The notes under the pieces: model-generated
Seen by the model: only the letters and a program-made list of their open reading frames with translations
Databases searched by the model: none
What the model was told of the DNA's origin: nothing
Position numbers and translations under genes: made by a program
Part shown: positions 16,724 through 26,162 of the stretch, one piece after another
Layout: each line of letters begins with the position of its first letter
Position numbering within the stretch: the stretch's first letter is position 1
DNA from: CAYXGZ01 sp964464755
GTDB taxonomy: Bacteria > Planctomycetota > MHYJ01 > JACPRB01
Reading direction: 5' to 3'
DNA length: 64,000 nucleotides
Assembly (NCBI GenBank): GCA_964464755.1
Contig: CAYXGZ010000009.1
Coordinates: 1-64,000 of the forward strand

Positions 16724-19522
16724 ATGCAAACTCCGGAGTCGGACCGCCCCACCTTGCACAAGACTCCGGTCACCGGGGCGGGCTCGGTCTCCGGCCCCGG
16801 CCTTCCCGAACCCTCGCTGCCGCAGGAGGATCTCTCGTCGGATCCCCTCCTCTCGCGCTTCCCGCGGGACGAGCGCGGCCGGCCGCTGCTGGGGCGCATC
16901 CCCATCGTCCGCCGCATCGGCAAGGGCGGGATGGGCTCGGTCTACTACGGGATCCACCCGCGCCTGAAGATCGAGGTCGCCGTCAAGATCCTCCCCTACC
17001 ACCTCGTCGAGGAGGACCCGCGGCTCGTCGAGCGCTTCGCCGCCGAGGCCCGCATGGCCGCGCTGATCGGCAACGACCACGTCGTGCGCGTGCTCGACGT
17101 GGACCAGGACCAGGGGACCCACTTCCTCGTGATGGAGTTCGTCCCGGGCGAGAGCGCGGGCGCGCTCCTGAAGCGCCGGGTCGCCGAGGGCAAGGGCGGC
17201 GTCGCCGAGGAGGAGGCCGTCGAGATCGTCCTCGCGGCGACGCGCGGCCTGGCGGCGGCCCACGCGCGGGGGATCATCCACCGCGACATCAAGCCGGACA
17301 ACATCCTGATCCCCGGCGGCGACGTCCGGAGGGCCAAGCTCGCGGACCTCGGGCTCGCGCGGCCCGACGCCGGGGGCCAGAGCCTCGGCACGCAGGCGAA
17401 CGTCGCGATGGGGACGCCCGGCTTCATGGCCCCGGAGCAGGTCGAGGACGCGAGGGCCGCGGGCCCGGCGGCCGACCTCTTCTCGATCGGGGCGACGCTC
17501 CACGCGCTGCTGGCGGGCCGCTCCCCCTTCCAGGGCTCCAGCCTCGCGGCGACCCTGCGCCGCACGACGGACGCCGACCCCGACTCGCTGCCGGAGTCGG
17601 TGAGGCCCGCGCTGCGGAGCCTCGTCGCGCGCTGCCTGGCGAAGCGGCCGGAGGCCCGGCCCGCCGACGCCGCGGCGTTGATCTCGGCGCTCGAGGCCCT
17701 GCGCCCGACGTCGGGCGTCGCCACGGGGCCGACGCTGCTCGCCATCCCCCAGTCCGTCGTCCCGACCCCGGCGCCCGCCCCGCAGGGCGTGGGGCCGCTG
17801 GTCCTGATCGGGGTGCTGTTCGTGGTCGTCCTCGGCGTCGTCTTCGCCCTCGCCCGGATCCCGGGCGACGATCCCGTCCCGACCCCCACGCCCAGCGCGA
17901 CGCCCGCCCCGACGGCCGACCCCTCGGCCGACGCCGACCGGGTCCGCCGCTTCCGCCGCATCCTCGAGACCGCCGACGAGCTGGCGATCGCCGCGGAGGC
18001 CAAGGGCAGCACGGACGCGTGGCGGCCGGTGCTCTTCGCGCTCTCGAAGGCCGAGTCCCTCGCCTCCGCGAAGGCGGAGCGCGAGGAGGTCGCCGCCCTG
18101 CTGGCCACCGCGCGGCAGCGCATGGCCTGGGCCGAGGCCCGCCAGGCCGAGGAGCGGGGCGACCTCGAGGGCGCCATCGCGCTGGCGAAGCGCGCCGTCG
18201 AGTCGGGCCCGGCCTCGCCGGAGCTGGTCAAGTACCACAACGACCTGGTCGCGCGCTGGAACGAGGTCGAGGTCCACCGCAAGGAGGAGTTCCTCCGCCT
18301 GAGCTCCGAGGCGAAGGCCGCCGGGGATCCGAACGAGGCGCTGCGCCTCTGGTCGGAGGCCCTGGACGTCGCGACCTCGGCGAAGGACCAGGCCGAGTGC
18401 CGGCGCGAGATCGGCGTGCTCACCCGCCAGCTCTGGGCCGAGAAGGGCACGGAGACCGAGCCGGAGGAGCTGCTGGCCTCCGCGCAGGAGCTGCGCTCGC
18501 GCGGCGACCTCGACGCGGCCCTCGACAAGGTCTCCAAGGCGATCGCGCGGCGGCCCGCCTGGGCCGAGGCGCTGCACTGGCGCTCCCTGATCCGCAAGGA
18601 GAAGGGCGACCTGGACGGCGCGCTCGTCGACGCGGGCCGGGCGATCGAGCTGGAGCCGGGCAACGCGCTCTACCTGGAGGCCCGGGCCTGGGTGCGGCTG
18701 GCCCTGACCGACTTCCCCGGCTGCGAGGAGGACTGCACGCGCACCCTCGCGATCAGCAACTCGGCCACGACGCTCTACCTGCGGGGCCTCGCGCGGCGCT
18801 ACCGGGGCGACTACGCCGGCAGCCTCGCCGACCTGACGGCGGCGGTCGACCAGTCGGCGCGGAAGGCCTTCTTCCTCGCGCAGCGCGCGACGACGCACTG
18901 GGAGTTCGGGCGCTACGAGGAGGCCGAGGCCGACTTCGCGCGGGCCGTCGCGGACGACCCGGACGAGATGACGACCTACAACGACTGGGGCTGGTACTAC
19001 GTCCGCCGCGGCCGGCTCGACGACGCGATCAAGAAGGCCGAGGAGGGCCTGGCCCGCGACCCCGAGTCCGCGAACACCTACAACGTCCGGGGCTACGCGA
19101 GGATGCTGAAGGGCGATCTCCGGGGCAGCCTCGAGGACTACGACAAGATGGCGAGGCTCTCCCCGCGCGAGGTGGCCTCCTACTCGACGCGGGGCTACGT
19201 GAAGGCGCGGCTGGGCGACTTCGAGGCGGCCGCCGCGGACTTCGCCCGGGGCCGCGAGGTGAGCGACTACCGCCGGGGCGGATTCTGGATCGAGTACTGG
19301 ACGGCCGCGGCGAAGGCGCTGGAGACCCGGGCCCGGCCCGCGGGCGAGCGCGCCGCGGGCTTCGCGAAGGCGCTGGAGCTCCTCGAGGCCGCCATGAGGT
19401 CCCCGCACGTGGACGGAGACTGCATGTGCCACGCGACGCAGAAGGAGCACCTGCGCGAGGACGCCGACTTCCTCGAGCTCCGCGACGACCCGCGCTTCAA
19501 GGCCCTCGTCGCGGTCCGCTGA
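16724..19522 (+). CDS. Transmembrane Ser/Thr protein kinase with TPR sensor region
   Basis: The 932-residue product is a PknB-like kinase. The glycine loop is GKGGMGSVYYG (about 66-76), the ATP-binding Lys is in VAVKIL (Lys 88), the catalytic loop is HRDIKPDN (about 186-193), the Mg site is DLG rather than DFG (about 207), and the activation segment ends GTPGFMAPEQ. A membrane helix at about 358-380 (VLIGVLFVVVLGVVFALARI) separates the cytoplasmic kinase from more than 500 residues of TPR-type helices, ending DADFLELRDDPRFKALV. Such kinases phosphorylate cytoplasmic targets in response to partners bound by the TPR part; the targets here are unknown. ATG 16724 is chosen because it directly follows the TATAAT box. 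Confidence 0.92.
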   Translation: MQTPESDRPTLHKTPVTGAGSVSGPGLPEPSLPQEDLSSDPLLSRFPRDERGRPLLGRIPIVRRIGKGGMGSVYYGIHPRLKIEVAVKILPYHLVEEDPRLVERFAAEARMAALIGNDHVVRVLDVDQDQGTHFLVMEFVPGESAGALLKRRVAEGKGGVAEEEAVEIVLAATRGLAAAHARGIIHRDIKPDNILIPGGDVRRAKLADLGLARPDAGGQSLGTQANVAMGTPGFMAPEQVEDARAAGPAADLFSIGATLHALLAGRSPFQGSSLAATLRRTTDADPDSLPESVRPALRSLVARCLAKRPEARPADAAALISALEALRPTSGVATGPTLLAIPQSVVPTPAPAPQGVGPLVLIGVLFVVVLGVVFALARIPGDDPVPTPTPSATPAPTADPSADADRVRRFRRILETADELAIAAEAKGSTDAWRPVLFALSKAESLASAKAEREEVAALLATARQRMAWAEARQAEERGDLEGAIALAKRAVESGPASPELVKYHNDLVARWNEVEVHRKEEFLRLSSEAKAAGDPNEALRLWSEALDVATSAKDQAECRREIGVLTRQLWAEKGTETEPEELLASAQELRSRGDLDAALDKVSKAIARRPAWAEALHWRSLIRKEKGDLDGALVDAGRAIELEPGNALYLEARAWVRLALTDFPGCEEDCTRTLAISNSATTLYLRGLARRYRGDYAGSLADLTAAVDQSARKAFFLAQRATTHWEFGRYEEAEADFARAVADDPDEMTTYNDWGWYYVRRGRLDDAIKKAEEGLARDPESANTYNVRGYARMLKGDLRGSLEDYDKMARLSPREVASYSTRGYVKARLGDFEAAAADFARGREVSDYRRGGFWIEYWTAAAKALETRARPAGERAAGFAKALELLEAAMRSPHVDGDCMCHATQKEHLREDADFLELRDDPRFKALVAVR

Positions 19523-20836
19523 TCACTTCGCGATCTCGAGCACCGGATCCTCGTCCTTCGAGGTCGGGGACCACGAGCCCTTCGCGTTCTCCAGGCCGTC
19601 GCGCCCCAGGCTCCGGATCCTCCGCACGCCGTCCGCCTCCTGGAGCAGGAGCGGCTTGAGCGTGAAGGGGTCGATCGGCCACTCGGGGTCGGCCGTCCCC
19701 TTCCCCAGGCGCAGCAGCGCGGCCGCGGCGACGAGGCGCAGGTGGACCCGGCGCTCGCGGAGGCTCCGGTCGCAGGACACCAGGCCCGGCAGCGCGCTCT
19801 TCACGATCGGGTTCCAGGTGTCGACGAGGCGGTCGACCGTCTCCTGGTAGAACTTCTCCGCCTCGGGGTACGCGAGCTTGTCGCCCTGCAGGGGGGCGTC
19901 GGCGAACTCGTTCCAGGCCTCCGCGCCCTGGCCGACGAGGAACCACACGCTCCAGCGGCCGAGCGCCGGATCGCGCTGCTCGCGCGACGCGTCGTTCGGG
20001 TCGCCGCCCGCCTCGAGGCGCAGCAGGGTCTGGTGCGCCACGGCGGTCTCGGTCTCGAGGACCGCGTGGAAACCCGGGTAGAGCGCGTCCGCGGCGGCCA
20101 TCATCCGGTAGAGCCGCGCGGCCTGCTCGGGCTTGAGGTCGGGCCGGGCCACGAGGCGGACCGCCTCGTCGACCCCCATCTTGATGAGCGCGGCGCCGAT
20201 CATCGCCGAGATCAGGGTCGGGGCCCGGACCGTGTCGATCCCGAGCTGCACGGCCGCGGAGACGTCGTCGAGCGCGCCGTCCACGTCGCCCTTCGCCGCC
20301 CGTTCCCGGGCGGAGTACGCCAGCAGGCTCGCGGCCTCCTGGAGCGCGAGCAGGCCCGGCAGCTCGGCCTGCATGCCCAGGTCCCACTTCATTGGGAAGA
20401 GCGAGGAGCCGCGCTTCACGCCGAGGCGGATGGCGCCGAGCGGCTCGGCCGACTCGGCGAGGTACTCGCGCGCCGCCGCGTTCTTCTCGGCGTCGTCCGG
20501 CTTCTGGAGGGCCTGCGTGGCGAGGCCCCTCGGCCGGCGGCTCTCCTTGAGCCGGGCCAGGGCGGGCGCGTAGTCGTCCCAGGCGTTCCCCGGCAGCGCG
20601 GGGCCGGTGAGCGGCTCGCGGGCGCCGCCCGCCGCCTTCGCGCGGGCCAGCCGCTCGTCGTGCCGCTTGCGGAACGCGCTCCACTTCTGCGAGGTCGAGC
20701 AGCCCGCCCAGGCGGCGGCGAGGAGGAGCACGGCCAGGAGCACGCCGAGGACGGCGAGGCAGCCCCGGAGCCGGGAGCGCTTCCGCGGGGCCGCGGGGGC
20801 GGGCGTGGACTTCGGCTCGGGCGCGCTCTCGGCCAT
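19523..20836 (-). CDS. Single-pass membrane protein of unknown function
   Basis: A 437-residue protein with a Pro-rich cytoplasmic N terminus (residues 1-20), an Arg/Lys cluster, one membrane helix (about 25-45) and a large extracytoplasmic helical region. The latter is rich in Ala/Leu helices such as AKGDVDGALDDVSAAVQLGI and VETETAV-like segments, and may form TPR-like hairpins. No catalytic motif or named family is recognised. GGAGG lies 7 nt before the ATG. Its stop codon immediately abuts that of the kinase at 16724-19522 (convergent, no spacer). It is followed upstream by the SPOR lipoprotein gene, suggesting an envelope-related operon. Confidence 0.7.
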   Translation of the reverse strand: MAESAPEPKSTPAPAAPRKRSRLRGCLAVLGVLLAVLLLAAAWAGCSTSQKWSAFRKRHDERLARAKAAGGAREPLTGPALPGNAWDDYAPALARLKESRRPRGLATQALQKPDDAEKNAAAREYLAESAEPLGAIRLGVKRGSSLFPMKWDLGMQAELPGLLALQEAASLLAYSARERAAKGDVDGALDDVSAAVQLGIDTVRAPTLISAMIGAALIKMGVDEAVRLVARPDLKPEQAARLYRMMAAADALYPGFHAVLETETAVAHQTLLRLEAGGDPNDASREQRDPALGRWSVWFLVGQGAEAWNEFADAPLQGDKLAYPEAEKFYQETVDRLVDTWNPIVKSALPGLVSCDRSLRERRVHLRLVAAAALLRLGKGTADPEWPIDPFTLKPLLLQEADGVRRIRSLGRDGLENAKGSWSPTSKDEDPVLEIAK

Positions 20837-20878
20837 GGCAACCTCCGGTCTGGGTGGGACGCCGGCCGCGGGGCCGCG

Positions 20879-21679
20879 TTACGGGATGGGGAACGCGTCG
20901 GCGTAGCCGAGGGCGCGGAGCCGCTCGAGCTCGCGCACGGCGTCGTCGAAGTGGGCGTACTGCCCGACGAGGACGAGGCGCCGGCCGGGGACGGCCGCGG
21001 AGGGGACGACCTCGGCGCGGATGCCCTTCCGCGCGGCCTCCGCGACGCGCTGCGCGCCGGTGCGCTCGTCGCTGCAGGTGCCGACCTGGACGCGGTACGA
21101 CTTCAGCGGGATGCGCTCGCGGGCCTGGCCGGCCTCGTCGCCGGAGGGATGGTCCTTCGCGAGCTGCTCGAGGTGGCGGCGGCCCTCGGCCCAGAGCCCC
21201 GTGCGCTGGAGGGTGATGCCGAGGCGGAGCAGGAACTCGGGCTCCTTGATGGCCCGGTCGCGCACCTCCTTGGGGGCCTGCTGGACCCGGCGGAAGTCGG
21301 CGAGGGCGCTCTCGGGCTTCCAGAGCGCGTTGTGGACGAGGCCGCGGCGGTAGTAGGCCTCGACGCGGAGCTCGGCGCTGCCGTCGCGCTCCAGGACTCC
21401 GGAGTAGGCCTGGAGGGCGGCGTCCATCTCGCCGGCGGCGAAGCGGCACTTGCCCACGTGGAGGAGGAGCTCGCCCCGCTGGGGCGCGGGGGCCCGGTCG
21501 TGCAGGCCCTGGTAGAGCTCGGCGGCCGCGCGGAAGTCGCCGGGGCCCTTCGCCGACAGGAAGCGCGCGTCGGCCTCGGCCCGGGTCGCGACCCGGGGAG
21601 GCGGATCGGGGGACGGACCGGAGCCGCAGCCCGCGAGCGCCGCGAGCGCGGCGGCGGCGGCCAGGACGCGAAGGAACAC
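20879..21679 (-). CDS. Lipoprotein with TPR repeats and a C-terminal SPOR domain
   Basis: A 266-residue lipoprotein (lipobox LAALAGC, Cys about 18). Residues about 35-180 form TPR hairpins (RGELLLHVGKCRFAAGEMDA, AYYRRGLVHNALWKPESALA). The last 70 residues, SYRVQVGTC...GIRAEVVPS...RRLVLVGQYAHFDDA, match the SPOR fold, which binds denuded glycan strands at division septa. It could therefore be recruited to septal peptidoglycan. GTG at 21679 is chosen because GGAGGAGAGGGG precedes it. It lies between a membrane protein and a B-box zinc-finger protein on the same strand. Confidence 0.8.
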   Translation of the reverse strand: MFLRVLAAAAALAALAGCGSGPSPDPPPRVATRAEADARFLSAKGPGDFRAAAELYQGLHDRAPAPQRGELLLHVGKCRFAAGEMDAALQAYSGVLERDGSAELRVEAYYRRGLVHNALWKPESALADFRRVQQAPKEVRDRAIKEPEFLLRLGITLQRTGLWAEGRRHLEQLAKDHPSGDEAGQARERIPLKSYRVQVGTCSDERTGAQRVAEAARKGIRAEVVPSAAVPGRRLVLVGQYAHFDDAVRELERLRALGYADAFPIP

Positions 21680-21703
21680 GGGGACCCCTCTCCTCCCGGG
21701 ACG

Positions 21704-22024
21704 CTACTGGCCCCGGCCCATCAGCTTCAGGATCTTGCCGAGGTAGTCGTGCTCGGTGTTCGGGGAGGCGAAGTGCACCCCGACGAGCGCGCCGATGACG
21801 ACGAGGACGACGACGAGCACGAGCTTCGTCATCATCCCGCCGCCCTTTTTCTTCCCCTTGTCGTCACCCATGGACAAGTCCTCCCTGGCCAAGAGGCCGC
21901 ATTCCGCCGAGCAGAAGGTCCCGGCGGGCGTCACCATGACGCACGACCGGCAGAGGGGCTTGCGGCAGCGATGACAGGCCGCGACCGCGGGGACCTCCCC
22001 GTGCATCGCGCAGGTCTTCGCCAC
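21704..22024 (-). CDS. Small B-box-type zinc-finger membrane protein
   Basis: A 106-residue protein. The N-terminal CAMHGEVPAVAACHRCRKPL, continuing with C-x2-C, CSAEC, has the Cys/His spacing of a B-box zinc finger, often found in bacterial rhomboid-associated or uncharacterised membrane proteins. A Lys/Gly-rich linker leads to one membrane helix (about 66-86), followed by a short tail. It probably binds zinc in the cytoplasm and mediates protein contacts; the partner is unknown. The start is GTG at 22024 with GGGAGGGG upstream and a TATACT box at 22046-22051 (minus strand). Confidence 0.75.
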   Translation of the reverse strand: MAKTCAMHGEVPAVAACHRCRKPLCRSCVMVTPAGTFCSAECGLLAREDLSMGDDKGKKKGGGMMTKLVLVVVLVVIGALVGVHFASPNTEHDYLGKILKLMGRGQ

Positions 22025-22078
22025 CGCCCCTCCCGAATCTGGACGAGTATAGCACGCCGTTCCGGCCGACGCCGGGGG

Positions 22079-22723
22079 CTACTTGGGGATCTTCGCGTAG
22101 TCCTCGAGGAACTTCTTCACGCCCGAGTCGGTCAGCGGGTGCGAGATCAGCTGGTCGAAGACCTTGAAGGGCATCGTGCCGACGTGCGCCCCGGTCTTCG
22201 CGGCCTCGTAGACGTGGATCGGGTGCCGGATGCTCGCCACCAGCACCTCGGTCTTGAAGGAGTAATTCTTGTAGATCAGCACGATGTCGCGGATCAGCTG
22301 CATCCCGTCGTGCCCGCCGTCGTCCAGGCGCCCGACGAAGGGGCTGATGTACGACGCGCCCGCCTTGGCGGCGAGCAGGGCCTGGTTCGCGCTGAAGCAG
22401 AGCGTGACGTTGAAGCGGATCCCCTCCGGCGCGAGGGCCTTCACCGTCTTCAGCCCCTCCTTGGTGAGGGGGACCTTGACGACGACGTTCTTCGCCAGCG
22501 CGGCGAGCCGCTTCGCCTCGGGCACGAGCTCCGCGAAGGTCTCGGTGACGCACTCCGCGCTCACCGGGCCGGGGCAGGCCGCGCAGATCTCGCGGACCAC
22601 GTCGTCGAACTTCCGCTTCTCCTTGGCGACGAGCGACGGGTTCGTCGTCACGCCGTCGCAGAAGCCCAGCGACATCGCCTCGCGGATCTCGGCGACGTTC
22701 GCGGTGTCGAGGAAGAACTTCAT
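22079..22723 (-). CDS. fsa: Transaldolase / fructose-6-phosphate aldolase family enzyme
   Basis: A 214-residue TIM-barrel enzyme of the short TalC/FSA class, which transfers or cleaves a dihydroxyacetone unit via a Schiff base. It starts [16 protein letters not shown] and has [20 protein letters not shown] with the Schiff-base Lys (about 86), [29 protein letters not shown] and VLVASIRHP. The length and motif set separate it from the 320-residue TalA/B type; whether it acts as a transaldolase or an aldolase cannot be told from sequence. AGGAGAG precedes the ATG, and it starts 10 nt after the stop of the upstream TPR lipoprotein gene, so it belongs to that operon. Confidence 0.93.
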   Translation of the reverse strand: MKFFLDTANVAEIREAMSLGFCDGVTTNPSLVAKEKRKFDDVVREICAACPGPVSAECVTETFAELVPEAKRLAALAKNVVVKVPLTKEGLKTVKALAPEGIRFNVTLCFSANQALLAAKAGASYISPFVGRLDDGGHDGMQLIRDIVLIYKNYSFKTEVLVASIRHPIHVYEAAKTGAHVGTMPFKVFDQLISHPLTDSGVKKFLEDYAKIPK

Positions 22724-22732
22724 CTGGCTCTC

Positions 22733-23368
22733 CTAGTGGGGGTCGCGGAGCTTCGCGATCCGGTCCCGGGCCGACTTCAGGTGCACGGTCCAGTACTCGA
22801 GGTCGCGGAACTCCGGCGGGTAGGACTCTAGCAGCCCGAGGGCCTCTTCCCAACGTTTTGCGAGGATGAACTCCTCGACGCGGCGCTTGATCTCCTCGTA
22901 GCGGTCGCGGGCCCGGGCCCGGCGTCCCGCCTCCGCGGTCTCGGCCGAGGCGGCGAGGGCCCGCTCGATGTCGACGACCTCGGCGCGGAGCGCGTCGGTG
23001 GGCTGCACGGCGAGGAGGGCCATGGCCGTCTTCATCGCCTCGTCGAACTGCCCGAGGGTCTTGCGGAGGTCGAGGAGGCGGCGCAGGAGGACGGGGTCGC
23101 GGCGGTCCGCCTCGCGCAGGCCGGACTCGCAGGCGGCGACGGCCTCGCCGCGGCGGTCGAGGCGGAGCAGGCAGTACGAGAGGTCGCGCCAGGGCTCGAC
23201 GCGGCCCGGGTCCCGCCCCGCGACGCGCTGGAGGCGCGGGACGGCGTCGGCCCAGCGGCCGGCCTCCAGGTCCCGGCGCGCGATCGCGTGGAGCGAGTCC
23301 GCCTCCGAGGCCTCCGAGGGGGCCCCGCAGGCCGCCAGGAGGACGAGCAGCAGCGGCGCCGCCCTCAC
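22733..23368 (-). CDS. TPR-type lipoprotein
   Basis: A 211-residue lipoprotein: signal ending LLAACG (Cys about 14) followed by TPR-like helices (LEAGRWADAVPRLQRVAGRD, LSYCLLRLDRRGEAVAACES). A basic coiled region (AGRRARARDRYEEIKRRVEE) and a C-terminal helix pair complete it. The GTG start overlaps the TGA of the upstream gene (GTGA), a translational-coupling arrangement that shows the two proteins are made together. A scaffolding role in the envelope is likely by analogy with TPR proteins; partners are unknown. Confidence 0.8.
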   Translation of the reverse strand: MRAAPLLLVLLAACGAPSEASEADSLHAIARRDLEAGRWADAVPRLQRVAGRDPGRVEPWRDLSYCLLRLDRRGEAVAACESGLREADRRDPVLLRRLLDLRKTLGQFDEAMKTAMALLAVQPTDALRAEVVDIERALAASAETAEAGRRARARDRYEEIKRRVEEFILAKRWEEALGLLESYPPEFRDLEYWTVHLKSARDRIAKLRDPH

Positions 23369-25893
23369 TTCAGCTTCGCCCCGATCTCCGAGCTCCAGCC
23401 GTCGATCATCGCGATGAGCTGGTCCATCTGCTTCTGGGTCTGGCGGAGCACGGACGGGTCGGGCACGGCCAGGCGGGCCTGGTCGTACTTCACCGACGCG
23501 TCGGAGAACTTCTCGCGAGCGGCGCGGGCCTTCTTCGAGAGCGCCTGGAGCTCCGCCTTGTCGGCGGGCCAGCCCGCGTCGGCGGCGGCCTTGAGCTCCT
23601 TGAAGAGGACCACGGCCTCGGCCTTGAGGGCGTCGGCCTCGGCGAGGGCCTGCCGGGCCTTCTCGCGGGGATCCTCCTTCGCGGCGGGCGCCGGGCGGTT
23701 CGCCCAGTCGTCGCCGAACGCGACGACCTCGCTGAGCGTGTAGCGCTCCTTGTTGCGGAACTTGCTCCAGCGCTCGCTCTTCACCTTGCCCCAGGGGCAG
23801 GAGGCGGAATACCAGAACTTCTCGCGGACCGGGCCCTCGGGGCCGCCCTCGGAGGCCTGCTCGTAGACGTGGCAGTCGAAGTCCGCGCCGCCCGCGGAGA
23901 GCTTCTCGCGCGAGCGCTTCGAGACGGTCGTGACGACGGTGAACTCCTGGCCCTCGGGGCTCTTCTGCCGGACCTCCATCTTCAGGGGGACGACCGGGCC
24001 CTCGGGGTCGAGCCAGAGCTTGACGCGCGAGAGCGCGTTGCCGAACTCCTCGACCCGGCACTCGATCTCGCGGCCCTCGAGCACGAGCTTCTCGGTGCCG
24101 GCGGCCTTCAGGCCGATGGAGCCGATCGTCGGCTGCTCGTCGATCTCCTCCTCCTGCGCCTTGCCCTTGACCCAGGACTGCTGGACGAAGGTGAGGCGCT
24201 TCTCGCCGCGGGTCTTGAGCTGCGCGTCGAGGAACTGCTCGAACTCGTCGGGGCCCGCCTTGAGGAGGGTGCGCACGCGCATCCAGCTGCCCTCGGGCCG
24301 GCCGGCCCAGGGGTCGGGCCGCGCGAGCACCTTGCCCTCGTCGCCGGGCGCGGTCGTCGGCGCCGGCGTGGGCGCGGGGGTCGCCTCGGGGGTCGGCGTG
24401 GGCGCGGGCGTCGCCTCGGGGGTCGGCGCGGGCGTGGGGGCCGGCGTCGGGCCCGGCTCGGGCGTGGGCGCCGGGGTCGGCGTCGGGGTCGGCGCCGCGT
24501 TCGGATCCGGGAACGCCGGCCGGGCGGCCCAGTCGTTGCCCAGCTCCACGGCCTCCTCGGTCACGGAGTCCTCGCCCTGGAACTCGATGCGCTTGAGGAA
24601 GCGCCCGGGGAAGTCGGCGTTGAACCAGACCGTCGACTGGCTGGCGCCGCCGGGGCCGCTGCGCTTGTAGTCGACCTCGATGACGGAGTACGGGACGTTC
24701 TTCAGCGGGAAGACGCGGCCACCGTCGACGACCTTGGAGGCCTCGGTCGTCACCACGTCCGCGCCGCGGGTCTCGACGGTCTTGAGCACCAGCTTGCCGG
24801 CGCCGCGCCCCTCCTGGCAGACCCAGAAGCGCGTCACGACGCCCGACTCGGTCACCTCGCCGACGAGGCACTTCCAGGGCCGGCCCTCGATCGTCAGCGT
24901 CTCCTCGGGCAGCGTCTTCGCGTCGACCGCGTTGAAGCGGACGGAGACCTCGCTGACGGCCCCGGCGGCCAGCGCCGTCGCGAGCTGCAGGCCGCCCTCG
25001 GGCCGGGTGGGGACCCCCTGGTCGCGGTACGTCGTGGTCTTCGCCCCGCCGACGACGGAGTCGATGCGGTGGCGCACCCACTGGCCCGCGGGCACGGTGC
25101 CCCAGGCGTGGATCTTCCAGGCCTCGAACTTCGCGGCGGGCGGCGGCGTCGGGGCCGGGGCCTTGCGCCCGGCCTTGCGGTCCGCGATCTCCTGCCAGCG
25201 GACGATGTGCGCGCCCAGCTCCTTGAAGGTGGACTGGTAGCGCTGCAGGTCCTTGTAGATGCGCTCGGTGTCGGTCTGCTTCGTCTTGTAGGTGCCCGCG
25301 GGGTCCTTGAGGGCCCGGTCGATCTCCTCGGGCAGCGCGGCGACGTCGTCCATCATGCCGCCCATGGTCTGGCGGTGGTCCTTCAGCGTCTTCACGACGT
25401 CGTCGAGGTCCTCGACGGTCTTGGTCTCGAGGTTCTCCTCGATGCGCTTCAGGCCGTCGATGTAGGCCTTGGCCTTGAACATCGCGATCATGCCCGCGTC
25501 CCACTTCGCGTCGAGCTCGAGGACGACCTCGGGCGGCTTCGTCTTGACCGGCGCGACGTAGTCGTCCTTGACCCAGCCGAGCTTGATGAAGACGGCGACC
25601 CAGACGTTGTGGCCCTTGTAGTCGCGGACGAAGAAGCCGCCGATCAGGAGGATCACGATCAGCGCCGGCATCGAGAAGAAGACCAGCTTCTTCATCAGCG
25701 TCGGCTTGCCGGGGACGCCGACGGAGCCCGTCGGCCGGGGGACGGCGCCGGTGGATCCCGTCGCGCGCCGGATCCGCGTGCCGCCGGTGGCCTTGGCGGC
25801 GGGCGCCGGGGCGGGAGCGGGCTCGGGGTTCGGCGGCAGGGCGGCGTCCTCGGGGGGCGCGCCGGGGCCGGGCTCGTTCACGTCGTCGCTCAT
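23365..25893 (-). CDS. Large membrane-anchored protein with repeated beta domains and a Pro-Thr linker
   Basis: The 842-residue product has a disordered Pro/Ala-rich N terminus, one membrane helix (about residues 70-90, KLVFFSMPALIVILLIGGFF) and a helical region. At least three related beta-rich modules follow, each with a Gly-Arg...Cys...Val signature (TIEGRPWKCLVGEVTES, VLEGREIECRVEEFGNA, GGADFDCHVYEQA) followed by W/Y-rich strands. A Pro-Thr repeat (about residues 470-520) separates modules one and two. The C terminus is coiled coil. The same module type appears at the C terminus of the kinase at 40154-43024. No known family is assigned. It starts 25-26 kb operon traffic and is coupled to the next gene by GTGA. 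Confidence 0.7.
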   Translation of the reverse strand: MSDDVNEPGPGAPPEDAALPPNPEPAPAPAPAAKATGGTRIRRATGSTGAVPRPTGSVGVPGKPTLMKKLVFFSMPALIVILLIGGFFVRDYKGHNVWVAVFIKLGWVKDDYVAPVKTKPPEVVLELDAKWDAGMIAMFKAKAYIDGLKRIEENLETKTVEDLDDVVKTLKDHRQTMGGMMDDVAALPEEIDRALKDPAGTYKTKQTDTERIYKDLQRYQSTFKELGAHIVRWQEIADRKAGRKAPAPTPPPAAKFEAWKIHAWGTVPAGQWVRHRIDSVVGGAKTTTYRDQGVPTRPEGGLQLATALAAGAVSEVSVRFNAVDAKTLPEETLTIEGRPWKCLVGEVTESGVVTRFWVCQEGRGAGKLVLKTVETRGADVVTTEASKVVDGGRVFPLKNVPYSVIEVDYKRSGPGGASQSTVWFNADFPGRFLKRIEFQGEDSVTEEAVELGNDWAARPAFPDPNAAPTPTPTPAPTPEPGPTPAPTPAPTPEATPAPTPTPEATPAPTPAPTTAPGDEGKVLARPDPWAGRPEGSWMRVRTLLKAGPDEFEQFLDAQLKTRGEKRLTFVQQSWVKGKAQEEEIDEQPTIGSIGLKAAGTEKLVLEGREIECRVEEFGNALSRVKLWLDPEGPVVPLKMEVRQKSPEGQEFTVVTTVSKRSREKLSAGGADFDCHVYEQASEGGPEGPVREKFWYSASCPWGKVKSERWSKFRNKERYTLSEVVAFGDDWANRPAPAAKEDPREKARQALAEADALKAEAVVLFKELKAAADAGWPADKAELQALSKKARAAREKFSDASVKYDQARLAVPDPSVLRQTQKQMDQLIAMIDGWSSEIGAKLK
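24350..24500 (-). repeat. Tandem Pro-Thr coding repeat
   Basis: GGCGTGGGCGCGGG-type units repeat about ten times and encode APTPTPTPAPTPE-like linker repeats on the minus strand. Such tracts expand or contract easily. Confidence 0.8.
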
Positions 25894-25935
25894 GGGATCT
25901 CCGGGGTAACGGAGGGCGGGGCGCCGCGGTTCGGA

Positions 25936-26148
25936 CTATTCCGCGGCGGCCTTGCCCTTCTTGATCACGATGTCCTTCGCGGGGTCGGCCTCGATCGGCT
26001 GGTTGTGGTCGTGGTCGGGCGCGTCCGGGTTGGCGAGCTTGCCGCAGTGCGGGCAGCGGTAGTCGGAGGGCGTGAAGGCCTTCCCCGCGCGGAAGACGAG
26101 GTCGCCCTTCGGGAGGCTCTGGCCGCAGTCGGTGCAGAATTCGACCAT
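25936..26148 (-). CDS. Small zinc-ribbon protein
   Basis: A 70-residue protein with two Cys pairs, CTDCGQSL near the start and CPHCGKLA about 26 residues later, forming a zinc ribbon, followed by an acidic/His stretch (DAPDHDHNQP) and a basic C terminus. It is probably a small cytoplasmic metal-binding or nucleic-acid-binding protein; no named family is evident. AAGGAGA precedes the ATG, and it starts 14 nt after the holA stop, so it is cotranscribed with holA. Confidence 0.75.
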   Translation of the reverse strand: MVEFCTDCGQSLPKGDLVFRAGKAFTPSDYRCPHCGKLANPDAPDHDHNQPIEADPAKDIVIKKGKAAAE

Positions 26149-26162
26149 GTCCGTCTCCTTGT

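Noticed and set aside
16307..19450. A 1047-codon minus-strand frame opposite the kinase
   Set aside because: It mirrors the kinase and TPR codons, is mostly Arg/Ala/Gly/Leu, and its only real sequence is a frame-shifted read of the subtilase start.
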